DNA of 64,000 nt from Orbaceae bacterium ESL0727 (GCA_029433345.1 JAQTHY010000001.1:868001-932000), one strand, 5' to 3'; numbered from the stretch's first letter, positions 37,694 through 48,428 are shown. Made by a program: numbers and translations. The notes: generated by a model from the letters alone, not told the origin.

Positions 37694-37884
37694 AATTCAC
37701 CTATTAATTATTTCTTCTATCGACAGTTAATTTCGGATGAAAAGCGCCAAAGAAGATGAAGATGGGTTTTATAATATAGCTACGAGTATAGCTACATAAG
37801 CATAAATACATAAGTATAAATACAGGATAACCCGTTTGTTGTCATAATATTTCTATTCGGCAAATAAGGTGTCTCACTATTTGC

Positions 37885-38445
37885 TTAATACAACTGTTTT
37901 AAAAATGTAGTTAAATTTGGTGCGAGTGTAAGGAGTTCACCCGTAATCAAGCTTTCTTTTACGATTTCACCACTTTGATTGTTAAGTGAAATGATATCAC
38001 TATCTTCGGCTGTTGTGGCAATAAAAACAGTCGGGACACGGTTAAATTTTTTTTGCATGGATAAATGGGCAATTAAATTCTGTTCTAAACGGGAAAAATC
38101 GTCATCATTCCAAATTTGGATTAATGAAACGGGGAGGGGATGCTCATCTGCCGTGCCTTTAAATGTCACATTGATATCACCTGCATATTGCGTTCCATAA
38201 AAAACATGGGCAGAAGGATGCAAGGTAATCGCCATGACTTGCTCAACAATGTTGAGGTTTTTTGCCGGTACCATCAAAACTGGACGCCACGCAACCGCGA
38301 GTTGTGGGCGTTTTGTTGTCGATTGTTGTGAGTTTTCGACAATGCAAGGTGAAGGTATAGCATGTAATGATTCGCTATAAGGTGCTTCGGTAAATTGCGC
38401 CAACCAGCGTTGTGTAAATTCGAGTAGTGCGGTTTTATCTGTCAT
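37885..38445 (-). CDS. syd: SecY-interacting protein Syd
   Basis: About 186 residues from ATG 38443-38445; an in-frame start at 38472 would add nine residues, and neither has a clear ribosome site. It shares the family pattern: LHAIPSPCIVE, HVFYGTQYAGDINVTF, LIQIWNDDDFSRLEQNLIAHLSMQKKF, PTVFIATTAEDSDIISLNNQSGEIVKE and a final LTTFLKQLY. Syd is a peripheral membrane protein that binds SecY and may monitor faulty translocons. Identification is from memory of the E. coli protein. Confidence 0.85.
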   Translation of the reverse strand: MTDKTALLEFTQRWLAQFTEAPYSESLHAIPSPCIVENSQQSTTKRPQLAVAWRPVLMVPAKNLNIVEQVMAITLHPSAHVFYGTQYAGDINVTFKGTADEHPLPVSLIQIWNDDDFSRLEQNLIAHLSMQKKFNRVPTVFIATTAEDSDIISLNNQSGEIVKESLITGELLTLAPNLTTFLKQLY

Positions 38446-38615
38446 AGTGATAATCAGAGTATGGATACTCATTATTATTAAAGGGTTGCCAAAAATAAGC
38501 GGTTATCGAGTGAGTGTTTACCAACTGGGTCATTTTTCTCTTGTATTGACCATAATCGGTGGCATCTTTTAATCTAAGATACAACCACCGATTGGAAGGG
38601 TAATACCTATAGATG

Positions 38616-39986
38616 TTATGGATTAATCATCTGTCGATAAACACGATTATTTAAAATATTTTTAGGATCAAAGAGTTGTTTTATCTGCTCCATAATTTGA
38701 CGATTTTCGAGTGGAATAGCGTCATTAAAGTAAGCAACTTTCGCCGTACCAATACCATGTTCGGCTGATGGTAATCCACCAAATTCAAGGCATTTTTGAT
38801 ATAAACCGTCATGAACCATTTTTAATTTACGTGACCACTCTTTATCATCCAAGTTATCCCGTAAAATACAGAGGTGAATATTACCGTCACCTGCATGTCC
38901 AAATGCCAACATGCGTACTTGGGTCTGTTGTTCTAATTGTTTTGTGTAAGCGATAAAATCAGCAATACGGTTAATTGGCACCACAATATCAATAGGATCT
39001 TGTTGAGAGACAGCTTCAACTGCGCGCACTAATGATCCCCTTACCGCCCAAATCTGTTGCGTTTCTTCGGCAGTCTGTGGAATCACGTAATCGACTTTAC
39101 CCAGAACGGCAAGTAGGTTTTGACGTTGCTTAGTAATGTCATCATGATCCATACCATCTAACATAACAATCAAATAGGCTTTTGCTTGTGGTAAAGGGAA
39201 GGTTACACCCGAATACTGTTCTCCCCATTGTGCGACTTTGCGTTCAACAAATTCAAGTGCTGTGGGGGTTAATGTCTGTAATATTGTGGTGATATTGGCA
39301 ATGGCTTTTTCAATACTGTCGAAGCCTAAAATCAAGGTTTCACTTGCCTTGGGTTTGGCAATCACTTTCAATGTACATTGGGTAATGACACCGAGTGTCC
39401 CTTCACTGCCAATAAATAAATTTTTTAAGGATAAGCCAGTATTATCTTTGATATTTTTACTACCAATTTTTAGCAAGGTGCCATTGGGTAAGACGACTTC
39501 TAAGGCTTGTACATAATCACGCGTTACGCCATATTTGACGGCACGCATACCCCCAGCATTGGTACTGATATTTCCGCCAATAGTTGACCGTTTTTCACCT
39601 GGATCGGGCGGATAAAAAAGCCCCTGTTTTTCAACAAATTGTTGTAAATCAATTAAGAGCACGCCAGGTTGTACGGTCACGGTAAAGGTCTCTTTGTCGA
39701 GTTCAATGATATTATTCATTAATGAGAGATCTAAGATAATGCCGTGATTTGGAATTGTTGAGCCAACTAAGTTAGAACCGGCACCGCGTGATGTGACATT
39801 GATCTGATGCGTGTTAGCAAATTGCATAATAGCACAGACTTCTTGCGTCGTTTTAGGAAAGATTAAGATATCTGCTTCGCCAAAAGTCTGTTTTAGTCCA
39901 TCGGTCAGGTAAAAATGTTCAATTGCCTGCCCTATGATGACACGATTGGCATCATTAATAAGATCACTAAGATATTGCCATTGCAT
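38616..39986 (-). CDS. FAD-linked oxidase, GlcD/D-lactate dehydrogenase type
   Basis: 456 residues. The N-terminal FAD-binding (PCMH) domain contains NVTSRGAGSNLVGSTIP and YPPDPGEKRSTIGGNISTNAGGMRAVKYG. The C-terminal FAD-oxidase domain contains FGHAGDGNIHLCILRD and LPSAEHGIGTAK (metal/substrate region). The family oxidises 2-hydroxy acids (glycolate, D-lactate, D-2-hydroxyglutarate) and passes electrons to quinone or a partner. No glcE/glcF follows, so a stand-alone D-2-hydroxyacid dehydrogenase is most likely; the substrate is not determined. Confidence 0.85.
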   Translation of the reverse strand: MQWQYLSDLINDANRVIIGQAIEHFYLTDGLKQTFGEADILIFPKTTQEVCAIMQFANTHQINVTSRGAGSNLVGSTIPNHGIILDLSLMNNIIELDKETFTVTVQPGVLLIDLQQFVEKQGLFYPPDPGEKRSTIGGNISTNAGGMRAVKYGVTRDYVQALEVVLPNGTLLKIGSKNIKDNTGLSLKNLFIGSEGTLGVITQCTLKVIAKPKASETLILGFDSIEKAIANITTILQTLTPTALEFVERKVAQWGEQYSGVTFPLPQAKAYLIVMLDGMDHDDITKQRQNLLAVLGKVDYVIPQTAEETQQIWAVRGSLVRAVEAVSQQDPIDIVVPINRIADFIAYTKQLEQQTQVRMLAFGHAGDGNIHLCILRDNLDDKEWSRKLKMVHDGLYQKCLEFGGLPSAEHGIGTAKVAYFNDAIPLENRQIMEQIKQLFDPKNILNNRVYRQMINP

Positions 39987-40234
39987 AATAGAGTTCTCGC
40001 TATTTTTATATGTTATTTGCTTAATAACTATCTAACAACTTGCTTTTTATCTCGTTGTTTTGTTATTTGTTTTTTTACTATAGTCTATCGACTGTTGTTG
40101 GTAGATCTATGCCTATATTTATATCACTTGGCGATCGTCACTCTGTCGGTGGCAGAGTGGGTTAGTTTGCTGCCTTTTTATCCGCGTTACTGTCATCTAT
40201 CATTTATTATCTAATATTATGAATTTAATGATTT

Positions 40235-40903
40235 TTAATGTTTGTGCTTATCAAGGTGATCTGCGAAAGTATCGCCTAAAAATTGTAATACTTGCACAAT
40301 GATGATCAAAATTACAATACAGATAATTAAAACTTCAGTGACGTAACGTTGATAGCCGTATCGAATAGCTAAATCACCAATACCACCACCACCGACGATT
40401 CCCGCCATGGCGCTATAACCGATGAGTGAGATAACCGTTACTGTGGCATGTCGAACCAGTTGTGCAAACGCTTCAGGAAATAAAATGCCAATAATAATTC
40501 GATAATGAGACGCGCCACTCGCAATTGCAGCTTCAATCACGCCGTTATCGACTTGGCTAAATGCATTTTCGGCTAATCTAGCATAAAAGGCAATAGCGGC
40601 AACGGCTAATGGAAATATGACAGCTTTAGGACCAATAGATGTACCCACTAAATAAAAACCGGCAGGTAATACGGCGACCATTAAGATCAAAAAGGGAATA
40701 GATCGCGTTGCATTCACAATAAATCCTGCAATTTGGTTAATGATTTTATTTTTAAAGAAAAAACGATTAGCGGTCAGATAAAGGAAAAGTCCAATTATGG
40801 TACCGAATAAAATAGCGGCCAATAATGACCAGCTGACCATAGTAAACGTCTCTTTGGCTGCGATCCACAAAAGATCACATAATTCGTTAAAAGTTAGGTT
40901 CAT
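40235..40903 (-). CDS. metI: Methionine ABC transporter permease MetI
   Basis: 222 residues with five or so membrane helices; the EAA loop is around [27 protein letters not shown], and [23 protein letters not shown] is highly typical of MetI. Inner-membrane channel of the D/L-methionine importer. Overlaps metN by 4 bp. Confidence 0.95.
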   Translation of the reverse strand: MNLTFNELCDLLWIAAKETFTMVSWSLLAAILFGTIIGLFLYLTANRFFFKNKIINQIAGFIVNATRSIPFLILMVAVLPAGFYLVGTSIGPKAVIFPLAVAAIAFYARLAENAFSQVDNGVIEAAIASGASHYRIIIGILFPEAFAQLVRHATVTVISLIGYSAMAGIVGGGGIGDLAIRYGYQRYVTEVLIICIVILIIIVQVLQFLGDTFADHLDKHKH

Positions 40904-41919
40904 GATATATCCTCAATAATCACATCATGATCTTTTAATAATTGGATTAGGGCTTGTATATTATCTGGTTTACCAATCAATTCCACCACCAAATTACCTA
41001 ATGCACGATCGTTAAAATACTCAATGAAGCCATGTAGAATGTTAAACTCAACATGCGTTAATTGCGCTGATTGATATAAGATGGGTTGAGTTGCATTTTC
41101 ATGGATGTAGCGTAAACGGATCAAGGTTCCCTTTACGTTATTCTTGATGTTATCCGGTAAGAGTGTATTTTCATCGACATTCAAGAAGGATTGTGTGAAT
41201 GCTTGTTGTGGTTGTGAAAAGAGCGCAAACGTGTCATTTAATTCGACGATTTTTCCATTCGACATGACGGCGACACGATTACAGATCTTTTTGATAACAT
41301 CAATTTCGTGTGTGATTAAGACAATTGTTAATTTAAAGTCGCGATTTAGCTGTTTTAATAGCTCTAAAATAGCAGTAGTTGTTTGTGGATCAAGCGCACT
41401 GGTCGCTTCGTCGCACAATAAAATTTTGGCATCATTCGCTAATGCACGTGCGATACCCACGCGCTGTTTTTGTCCGCCACTTAGCTCAGCAGGATAGGCA
41501 TCAGCCTTATCGCTTAATCCAACTAGCGTGAGCAATTCTTGCACACGTGATTTAACGGCTTCCCCTTTTTTACCTGCCGCTTTTAAGACAAAAGCGATAT
41601 TTTCATAAACAGTTTTGGAGGCGGCTAAATTGAAATTTTGAAAAATCATGCCCATTTTGAAGCGAAAATTTTGTAAGGCTTTACCCGATAAGGTCGCAAT
41701 ATTCACGCCATTTACATCAATTTCGCCAGATGTCGGATCGGCAAGACGATTTAAAGTACGGACTAACGTACTTTTACCTGCACCACTTGAGCCAATAATG
41801 CCGAAAATATCGCCTTCGTATACATCAAAAGTGACATCTTTTACCGCATGTATAGTCTGTTTTTTGCTCTGAAAAGTGACGGAGACATTTTTTACTTGAA
41901 TAAGAGGTATATTTATCAT
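40900..41919 (-). CDS. metN: Methionine ABC transporter ATPase MetN
   Basis: 339 residues. Walker [10 protein letters not shown], signature [15 protein letters not shown], Walker [17 protein letters not shown]-terminal NIL/ACT-like domain (about 260-339) binds methionine for trans-inhibition. Coupled to metI; a hairpin separates it from the upstream metQ. Confidence 0.96.
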   Translation of the reverse strand: MINIPLIQVKNVSVTFQSKKQTIHAVKDVTFDVYEGDIFGIIGSSGAGKSTLVRTLNRLADPTSGEIDVNGVNIATLSGKALQNFRFKMGMIFQNFNLAASKTVYENIAFVLKAAGKKGEAVKSRVQELLTLVGLSDKADAYPAELSGGQKQRVGIARALANDAKILLCDEATSALDPQTTTAILELLKQLNRDFKLTIVLITHEIDVIKKICNRVAVMSNGKIVELNDTFALFSQPQQAFTQSFLNVDENTLLPDNIKNNVKGTLIRLRYIHENATQPILYQSAQLTHVEFNILHGFIEYFNDRALGNLVVELIGKPDNIQALIQLLKDHDVIIEDIS

Positions 41920-41960
41920 CGATTATGCTTGTTCTATTATTGTTTTTGTTTTGTCTATGC

Positions 41961-41982
41961 TGCGCCGACGTGAATCGGCGCA
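41961..41982. other. Intercistronic hairpin between metQ and metN
   Basis: A perfect 8-bp GC-rich stem, TGCGCCGA/TCGGCGCA, with a 6-base loop, in the 139-bp metQ-metN spacer. No T-run. It is well placed to stabilise the metQ end and give more binding protein than transporter. Confidence 0.5.
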
Positions 41983-42058
41983 ATAAAGCAATCTTTGAGA
42001 ATGGTAACTTGTTGTTATCTATTCTTAATCGTTATCTATTTTTAATCATTATCCACTT

Positions 42059-42922
42059 TTAATAAAGTTGATAGTCAGGTTTTTGGAATGTATAAAAAAT
42101 ATCATTCTTATCATCAATAACACGATTAAAATCATCAGATTTTAAGACATCAATAATCGCTTTACCTAAAGTGTCAACAGTATCAGTACGAATAGCGATA
42201 ACATTTTTTAAATCTTTGTCGAGTTTTTCAGTATATAGCGCTTTGGAAAGATCAAGTCCTGCACCTATAGCATAGTTACCATTTACGACGGCAAGTACTG
42301 CACTGTCTAGTGAACGCGGTGTTTGTGGCGCTTCAATTGGTACGATGACCAGTTGGTAAGGGTTATCAATAATATCTTTAGGTGTCACTTCACCTGCAGC
42401 TGTATTTGGATTGAGTTTAATTAAGCCGGCAGATTGTAAAATACGTAATGCACGGGCTTCGTTAGTTACATCATTTGAGATGGTGACTTGATCGCCAGCT
42501 TTGAGTTGGGAAAAATCGCTAATTTTATTTGAAAAAATACCGGCTCCGGCAGTGGGAACAAAAGCGATAGCGGTGATATTATCAATCTTGCGTGCTTGTT
42601 TGAAATTATTCAAATAGGCTAAATGTTGGAATAGATTGACGTCAATTTCTTTATTGGATAACGCGATATTGGGTTGGACATAATCACTAAATTCGCGAAT
42701 ATCAATTTTATAACCTTGCTTTTCAAGACCAGGCGCAATGGCTTTTTTAAACATATCCCCATATGGGCCGGCAGCGACGCCGACAACTAATTTGTTTTCA
42801 GTTTTATTGGTTGTCGTATTTTTGTTGTCATCACATCCGGTTAGGGTAAAGAGCGATAACGTTGTGATAAAAACAAAACTGATAATCTTTTTAACGGTTA
42901 GAGATTTTAATGTGATTGACAT
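42059..42922 (-). CDS. metQ: Methionine-binding lipoprotein MetQ
   Basis: 287 residues. Signal peptide with lipobox LFTLTGC (Cys at about residue 29). NlpA/MetQ-type binding fold: VGVAAGPYGDMFKKAI, FSDYVQPNIALSNKEIDVNLFQHLAYL, VTISNDVTNEARALRILQSAGLI, and a conserved C-terminal YQKPDYQ-like segment. It hands methionine to MetNI. It overlaps the upstream aminotransferase by 16 bp, so all four genes form one operon in an order (metQ first) unlike E. coli metNIQ. Confidence 0.95.
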   Translation of the reverse strand: MSITLKSLTVKKIISFVFITTLSLFTLTGCDDNKNTTTNKTENKLVVGVAAGPYGDMFKKAIAPGLEKQGYKIDIREFSDYVQPNIALSNKEIDVNLFQHLAYLNNFKQARKIDNITAIAFVPTAGAGIFSNKISDFSQLKAGDQVTISNDVTNEARALRILQSAGLIKLNPNTAAGEVTPKDIIDNPYQLVIVPIEAPQTPRSLDSAVLAVVNGNYAIGAGLDLSKALYTEKLDKDLKNVIAIRTDTVDTLGKAIIDVLKSDDFNRVIDDKNDIFYTFQKPDYQLY

Positions 42923-44097
42923 AATAACTTTTCCTTAATATGAGACAAACGTTCTAATGCGTCTAATAAAGTTTCCTCTTTTTTAGCAAAATGAAAACGG
43001 ATATAGCGATATTTTGTTGTATCGGGATCAGAATCTTTAAAAAATGCAGAACCGGGTACGGCGGCAACGCCAACTTCTTTTATTAGCCATTCACAAAATT
43101 CTAAATCAGTTTTGAATGGATTCAGTGTAGAGATGTCGACTAAAACATAGTAAGCACCTTGTGGTTCGTAATAGGATAAACCGATTTTATCTAGACCACT
43201 TAAAAAGAGTTGGCGTTTATGGGTATAGAGTTTAGTTAGGTTATCATAATAATCTTGCTTCAACGCGAGACCTGCACAAGCCGCTTGTTGTAGAGGTGCA
43301 GCTGCGCCAACCGTTAGAAAATCATGGATCTTTTTACAACCATCAATAATGTCTTTATCCGCAATAATATAACCTAATCGCCAACCGGTAATCGAATAAG
43401 TTTTAGAGAGAGAGCTACAGGTAATTGTTCTTTCTTTCATACCAGGAAAGTTAGCCAAATAAAGGTGTTTATAAGGTGCATAGACGATATGTTCATACAC
43501 TTCATCGGTAATCACATAAGTATCAAACTCAATGGCTAACTGGCTAATATAATCGAGCTCTTCTTTGGTAAATACCTTACCGCATGGATTGCTTGGATTA
43601 CAGACGATAATTGCCTTAGCACCTTGTTCAAACGCTGCTCGTAATTGCTGTTTATCAAATTCAAAAGTGGGTGGAATCAGTGGGACATAAATAGGTTCCG
43701 CGTCTGATAAAATCGCATCAGCACCATAGTTCTCATAAAAAGGTGAAAAAATAATCACTTTATCTTTGGGATTACAGACCGTCATCACGGCGCACATCAT
43801 TGCTTCAGTACTGCCACAGGTAACTAAAATATTTTCGTTTGGATTGATCGCCATGGCCATTAATTTTTCTTGTTTTTGGGCAAGTAGCTGTCTAAATTTT
43901 GCTGATCCCCACGTGATCTCATATTGGTGAGGACCATGATCGGCCACTTGTTTTAATGCATCAAGTAATGGTTGCGGCGGATCAAAATCAGGAAAACCTT
44001 GTGATAGGTTAACGGCATCGTATTGGTTGGCGATTCGCGTCATGCGACGAATAATAGAATCCGAGAAGTGATCTAAACGATTAGCGAGTTTATTCAT
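42907..44097 (-). CDS. PLP aminotransferase, probably methionine-preferring (YbdL-like)
   Basis: 396 residues, class I/II fold-type I. INLSQGFPDFDPPQPLL lies at the N-terminus (NLSQGFPDF is shared with YbdL and kynurenine aminotransferases), then VTCGSTEAMM, ICNPSNPCGKVF-like VCNPSNPCGKVF, TDEVYEHIVY, and the PLP-lysine in SSLSKTYSITGWRLGY. The C-terminal FHFAKKEETLLDALERL also resembles YbdL, a methionine aminotransferase. Translational overlap with metQ supports methionine as substrate; the exact substrate is inferred. Confidence 0.8.
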   Translation of the reverse strand: MNKLANRLDHFSDSIIRRMTRIANQYDAVNLSQGFPDFDPPQPLLDALKQVADHGPHQYEITWGSAKFRQLLAQKQEKLMAMAINPNENILVTCGSTEAMMCAVMTVCNPKDKVIIFSPFYENYGADAILSDAEPIYVPLIPPTFEFDKQQLRAAFEQGAKAIIVCNPSNPCGKVFTKEELDYISQLAIEFDTYVITDEVYEHIVYAPYKHLYLANFPGMKERTITCSSLSKTYSITGWRLGYIIADKDIIDGCKKIHDFLTVGAAAPLQQAACAGLALKQDYYDNLTKLYTHKRQLFLSGLDKIGLSYYEPQGAYYVLVDISTLNPFKTDLEFCEWLIKEVGVAAVPGSAFFKDSDPDTTKYRYIRFHFAKKEETLLDALERLSHIKEKLLCQSH

Positions 44098-44134
44098 AAG
44101 TTTTTAAATAGCATTTAAGCGTTATTTTGATAAT

Positions 44135-44265
44135 TAGCGTATTATACAACATTGATTGGTAAAAAATAGTTAAAAAAACAGTTAAAACCGCGGTTAAAAT
44201 AGCCAACTAAATTAGGATTATCTGCCTTAGAATTTTTGCTGTTTTGGTGGGATAGCGTATTATAC
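44135..44265 (-). promoter_or_regulatory. Possible tandem promoters for the aminotransferase-met operon
   Basis: TAGCGTATTATAC occurs twice exactly (44135-44147 and 44253-44265). On the minus strand each contains TATAAT; the distal copy has TTGGTT 16 bp upstream. A perfect AACCGCGGTT palindrome (44186-44195) lies between. No met box was found here. Confidence 0.35.
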
Positions 44266-44362
44266 CTATACAGATTAGCTAACCAATCATACTATAAATA
44301 ATCATATTATAAATAATAGAACGTTTATCACTGAAACGTTTATTATTAAGCTGGAGGTTTTT

Positions 44363-45739
44363 GTGATTACACAGATTAGCCCATTAGGATCGATGGATCT
44401 TCTTGCCCAAGTTGAAGTCGATGTTTTAAAAAAGTCAGCCGGTAGTGAACTTTATCAGCTGTTTAGGAATTGTTCATTGGCGACACTTAATGCCGGCAGC
44501 AAAACCGATAATACCCAGCAATTATTAGAACGATTTAAATCTTTTGAAATCAATGTGGTGAGTCGTGAACGCGGCGTTAAGCTAGAGCTGATTAATGCGC
44601 CACGTACGGCCTTTGTTGACGGTAAAATTATTCGCTCTATCCAAGCCAATCTGTTTGCGGTATTGCGTGATATTCTCTTTATTAATGGCGAAATTAGCAC
44701 CATCAAAGAGTTGATGGATAATGTCAAATTACAGAAAAATCAATCATTTTATATTACTAATTTAGTTTTTTCGATTTTACGTAATGCTAAAGCACTGCAT
44801 GTGGGTGAAGTGCCGAATCTTATTGACTGTTGGGGTGGGCACTCAATTAACGAAAATGAATATGTGTACGCCAAACACGTCGGTATGCAATTAGGGTTAC
44901 GTGAGCTCAATATTTGTACAGGTTGTGGTCCGGGGATCATGGAAGCGCCAATGAAAGGTGCTGCTATCGGGCATGCGCAACAACGTTATAAAGATAGCCG
45001 TTTTATTGGGATGACCGAACCGTCTATTATTGCTGCTGAACCGCCAAATGCGTTGGTGAATGAGCTTATTATCATGCCGGATATCGAAAAACGGTTAGAG
45101 GCTTTTGTGCGCATGGCTCACGGTATTATTATTTTCCCTGGTGGTCCCGGAACGGCGGAAGAGTTACTCTATATTTTAGGCATTTTGCTTAACCCTGCCA
45201 ATAAACAACAAGTTTTACCACTGGTTTTAACCGGACCGAAAGCATGTACTGACTATTTTACTGCGATTGATAATTTTGTGCGTAGTACCTTAGGTGATGA
45301 AACGACGAAACTGTATCAGATTGTGATTGATAATCCGGAGCAAGTTGCCCGGATTATGAAACGCGGTGTTAGACAAGTGAAAGCGGCACGGTTAGCTTCG
45401 GGGGATGCCTATGGATTTAATTGGACGCTTAAAATTGATGAATCTTTACAACATCCATTTATTCCGACACATGCCAACATGGCTGCACTGAACCTTCATA
45501 AAGATCAACCTGTTGAACTTTTAGCGGCTAATTTACGGCGTGCTTTTTCGGGTATTGTGGCTGGCAATGTGAAAGACGTCGGCATGAAACAGATTGCGAA
45601 GCACGGGCCTTATAAACTGCAAGGTGATCCACAGATTATGAAGCAATTAGATCTATTATTGCGTAGTTTTGTCACACAGCACCGGATGAAATTACCGGGC
45701 GGCACCAAGTATAAGCCATGTTATGAGATCTGTTATTAA
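44363..45739 (+). CDS. ppnN: Nucleotide 5'-monophosphate nucleosidase PpnN (YgdH)
   Basis: 458 residues (E. coli 454). It hydrolyses purine and pyrimidine nucleoside monophosphates to base plus ribose-5-phosphate and is stimulated by (p)ppGpp. The LOG-type core has [16 protein letters not shown] and [15 protein letters not shown]; the N- and C-terminal PpnN-specific domains are both present. It starts with GTG at 44363, supported by GGAGG six bases upstream. Confidence 0.95.
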   Translation: MITQISPLGSMDLLAQVEVDVLKKSAGSELYQLFRNCSLATLNAGSKTDNTQQLLERFKSFEINVVSRERGVKLELINAPRTAFVDGKIIRSIQANLFAVLRDILFINGEISTIKELMDNVKLQKNQSFYITNLVFSILRNAKALHVGEVPNLIDCWGGHSINENEYVYAKHVGMQLGLRELNICTGCGPGIMEAPMKGAAIGHAQQRYKDSRFIGMTEPSIIAAEPPNALVNELIIMPDIEKRLEAFVRMAHGIIIFPGGPGTAEELLYILGILLNPANKQQVLPLVLTGPKACTDYFTAIDNFVRSTLGDETTKLYQIVIDNPEQVARIMKRGVRQVKAARLASGDAYGFNWTLKIDESLQHPFIPTHANMAALNLHKDQPVELLAANLRRAFSGIVAGNVKDVGMKQIAKHGPYKLQGDPQIMKQLDLLLRSFVTQHRMKLPGGTKYKPCYEICY

Positions 45740-45779
45740 TGATCCCATCTTACATCTCATCTATTTAGGGGAATTTATG

Positions 45780-45809
45780 GGTGATGTGGGAAAACATCAC
45801 CTGATTTTT
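45780..45809. terminator. Terminator between convergent ppnN and radA
   Basis: Stem GGTGATGT/ACATCACC with a 6-base loop, then TGATTTTTA on the plus strand. An outer GGGGAATT/AATTCCCC pair encloses it and reaches into the radA 3' end, so it may work on both strands. Confidence 0.65.
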
Positions 45810-47187
45810 AAAAATTCCCCAAAATATCAATTGCTTCAGAGATTTTCTTTACACCAAAAAGTTGCATATTTTCCACTTTCTTTTTAGGCATATTGGCAAT
45901 AGGAACAATCGCCTTGGTAAAGCCATGTTTGGCCGCTTCAGCGATGCGTTCTTGTCCACTTGGCACAGGACGGATTTCACCACCTAGGCCAATTTCGCCA
46001 AAGATGACCAGATCTTGCGGTAACGGGCGATTACGAAAACTGGACACTAAGGCCGCAATTAACGCCAAATCGGCACTGGTTTCGGTGACTTTTACGCCGC
46101 CGACAACATTGACAAAAATATCTTGATCGGCCATTTGCAAACCACCATGACGATGTAAGACCGCCAGTAATAAAGCTAGACGATTTTGATCAAGACCGAC
46201 AGCAACGCGCCGTGGATTGCCGTACATAGAATGATCGACCAGTGCTTGGATTTCAACCAGTAAAGGACGTGTGCCTTCCCAAAGTACCATTACCGAGCTG
46301 CCCGGTAACATCTCAGCGCCGCGGCTTAAGAAGATAGCAGAAGGATTACTCACTTCTTTTAGACCTTGTTCGGTCATCGCAAATACGCCCAGTTCGTTCA
46401 CGGCACCAAAACGGTTTTTATGGCTGCGCAATGTTCTAAAACGGGAATCGGCATCGCCATCTAATAAAATAGAACAGTCAATACAATGTTCCAGCACTTT
46501 AGGCCCAGCCAATGAACCATCTTTAGTCACGTGTCCGACCATAATAATGGCAATACCGTGTGTTTTGGCAAAACGGGTGAGGTAAGCTGCGGTTTCGCGT
46601 ACTTGTGCAACACTACCCGGCGAAGAACTAATATCGGCAAGGTGCATAACTTGGATTGAGTCAATCACCATAAGTTTGGGTTTGGCCTGTTCAGCCAGTA
46701 TACAGATCTGCTCAATACTTGTTTCTGACAACATATTCAGATTTTCAGTAGGCAGATTGAGTCGATTAGCACGCATTGCCACTTGCTGGAGTGATTCTTC
46801 ACCAGTCACATAAAGCGTATCCATCTGCTGGGACAGTTTGCTCATGGTTTGCAACAATAATGTACTTTTACCCGCACCTGGATTACCGCCAATTAGAATG
46901 GCGCTACCCGGTACGACGCCGCCACCTAATACCCGATCAAATTCTGAAAAACCGGTTGAAAAGCGTGGTAACTCGGCAAGACTAATCTCGGACAGTTTTT
47001 GGATTTTACTTTGCCCAGCTACACTACCTGCATAGCCAGTTAATCGTTCATTACGGCTAGGTGCCGCGGCAAGGCGCACTTCTGTAATGGTGTTCCAAGC
47101 ATGACATGCACTGCATTGCCCTTGCCAACGAGGATAATCCGCACCGCATTCATTACAGACATAGGCGCGTTTGACTGTTTTGGCCAA
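45808..47187 (-). CDS. radA: DNA repair protein RadA
   Basis: 459 residues. A RecA-like branch-migration helicase with Lon-like domain. N-terminal zinc finger CNECGADYPRWQGQCSACHAW, Walker A GGNPGAGKST, RadA motif SHKNRFGAVNELGVF, and a C-terminal Lon-protease-like domain. It begins at a TTG codon (47185-47187) with CAGGAG just upstream, giving the conserved MAKTVKRAYVC. Lies 54 bp after serB, as in E. coli. Confidence 0.96.
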   Translation of the reverse strand: MAKTVKRAYVCNECGADYPRWQGQCSACHAWNTITEVRLAAAPSRNERLTGYAGSVAGQSKIQKLSEISLAELPRFSTGFSEFDRVLGGGVVPGSAILIGGNPGAGKSTLLLQTMSKLSQQMDTLYVTGEESLQQVAMRANRLNLPTENLNMLSETSIEQICILAEQAKPKLMVIDSIQVMHLADISSSPGSVAQVRETAAYLTRFAKTHGIAIIMVGHVTKDGSLAGPKVLEHCIDCSILLDGDADSRFRTLRSHKNRFGAVNELGVFAMTEQGLKEVSNPSAIFLSRGAEMLPGSSVMVLWEGTRPLLVEIQALVDHSMYGNPRRVAVGLDQNRLALLLAVLHRHGGLQMADQDIFVNVVGGVKVTETSADLALIAALVSSFRNRPLPQDLVIFGEIGLGGEIRPVPSGQERIAEAAKHGFTKAIVPIANMPKKKVENMQLFGVKKISEAIDILGNF

Positions 47188-47241
47188 AATTGCTCCTGAT
47201 TATTTTCGATTTAGGGTTAGATTATATCACGAGGTGGTGCG

Positions 47242-48216
47242 TTAGCCTTCACTTAATAAGCTTGTTGATAAAATGCACCATAAGCCGGTTAAGTCAGCAT
47301 AATTGATACTAATTTTCGCTTTTTCTACCACTTTGGGTTTGCCATGGTAAGAAACCCCCAGCCCTGCAATACGAATCATCATCAGATCGTTAGCCCCATC
47401 ACCGATGGCGACAGTCTGTTCGATAGGGATATTAAGCTCAGTAGCCAGCTGCTGTAATGTTCTGGCTTTATATTTGGCATCAACAATTTGCCCAATGACT
47501 TTGCCGGTTAATTTGCCATTCTTAATTTCCAAACGGTTTGCTTCGGCGGCTTCTAGTTTCAGTTTATCTTTTAAATAATCGGCAAAATAGGTAAATCCCC
47601 CCGAAGCGATAGCGACATACCAGTTTCTTTTATAGAGTTCTTTGACCAGATAAGTTAAGCCAGGCATGATGGGCAGATTATTTTTCACTTCTTCTAAAAT
47701 CTGGGCATCAGCACCTTTTAATGTCGCGACACGTTTGCGTAAACTGGCCGAAAAATCCATCTCACCACGCATAGCTTGTTCGGTTACCGCACTGACCAAC
47801 TCACCGACACCTTGTAATTTTGCCAGCTCATCGATACATTCCACGCATATCGCGGTGGAATCCATATCCATGACTAATAAACCGGGGGAATGTAAAGTCG
47901 GTAAATTATCAATAGGCGACACATCGACACCTAACGTGTAAGCAATCGATTTCGCTTTTTTAGGAATTTCCCCTGCAATGCGTACGATTTGGTATGTTTT
48001 AATCTTCCATGACGAGACAATAACCATCGGCATCGCCAATTGATCTTGAAATTTAGAGAGTAAGGTTTTGTTTAGTTTTTTCCCATAGATAATCCAACCT
48101 GTTTTGCCGGCGTTATAGTCAAGCGGCACCACTTCGCAACCATTCAATGACAGCGGTAAGCCTTGCCAGTGTTGAATATTTTCAGGAAGATCATTATAGG
48201 TTAATGTATATGCCAT
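47242..48216 (-). CDS. serB: Phosphoserine phosphatase SerB
   Basis: 324 residues. HAD-family enzyme for the last step of serine synthesis. Nucleophile motif DMDSTAICVECIDELA (about residue 117), motif II SGGFTYFADYLKDKL, motif III and IV KARTLQQLATEL and VAIGDGANDLMMIRIAGLGVSYHGKP. Forms a serB-radA unit. Confidence 0.96.
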   Translation of the reverse strand: MAYTLTYNDLPENIQHWQGLPLSLNGCEVVPLDYNAGKTGWIIYGKKLNKTLLSKFQDQLAMPMVIVSSWKIKTYQIVRIAGEIPKKAKSIAYTLGVDVSPIDNLPTLHSPGLLVMDMDSTAICVECIDELAKLQGVGELVSAVTEQAMRGEMDFSASLRKRVATLKGADAQILEEVKNNLPIMPGLTYLVKELYKRNWYVAIASGGFTYFADYLKDKLKLEAAEANRLEIKNGKLTGKVIGQIVDAKYKARTLQQLATELNIPIEQTVAIGDGANDLMMIRIAGLGVSYHGKPKVVEKAKISINYADLTGLWCILSTSLLSEG

Positions 48217-48351
48217 AACAGAAAATCGTTTATCCCAAAAAGACTAAAAATGGAGTAGGAATTTATCATATCTCCCTAGCATTGTCCAAATTGCTGTCAG
48301 CGTTTTGGCGGTAAGGCTTGGCGAGGGCTGATAAAATATTTTTATTTGGAT

Positions 48352-48389
48352 GTTTCAGAGTTAGTATACGTTTATGTCAATATTTTATC
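48352..48389 (+). repeat. Dispersed 28-38 bp repeat, copy E
   Basis: GTTTCAGAGTTAG, TATACGTTTATGT, CAATATTTTATC. It lies in the serB/lysR divergent spacer, about 105 bp before the regulator. Confidence 0.75.
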
Positions 48390-48428
48390 TAGAGAGTTAA
48401 CGATTAAAACATTATGTTTAGAAGTATT

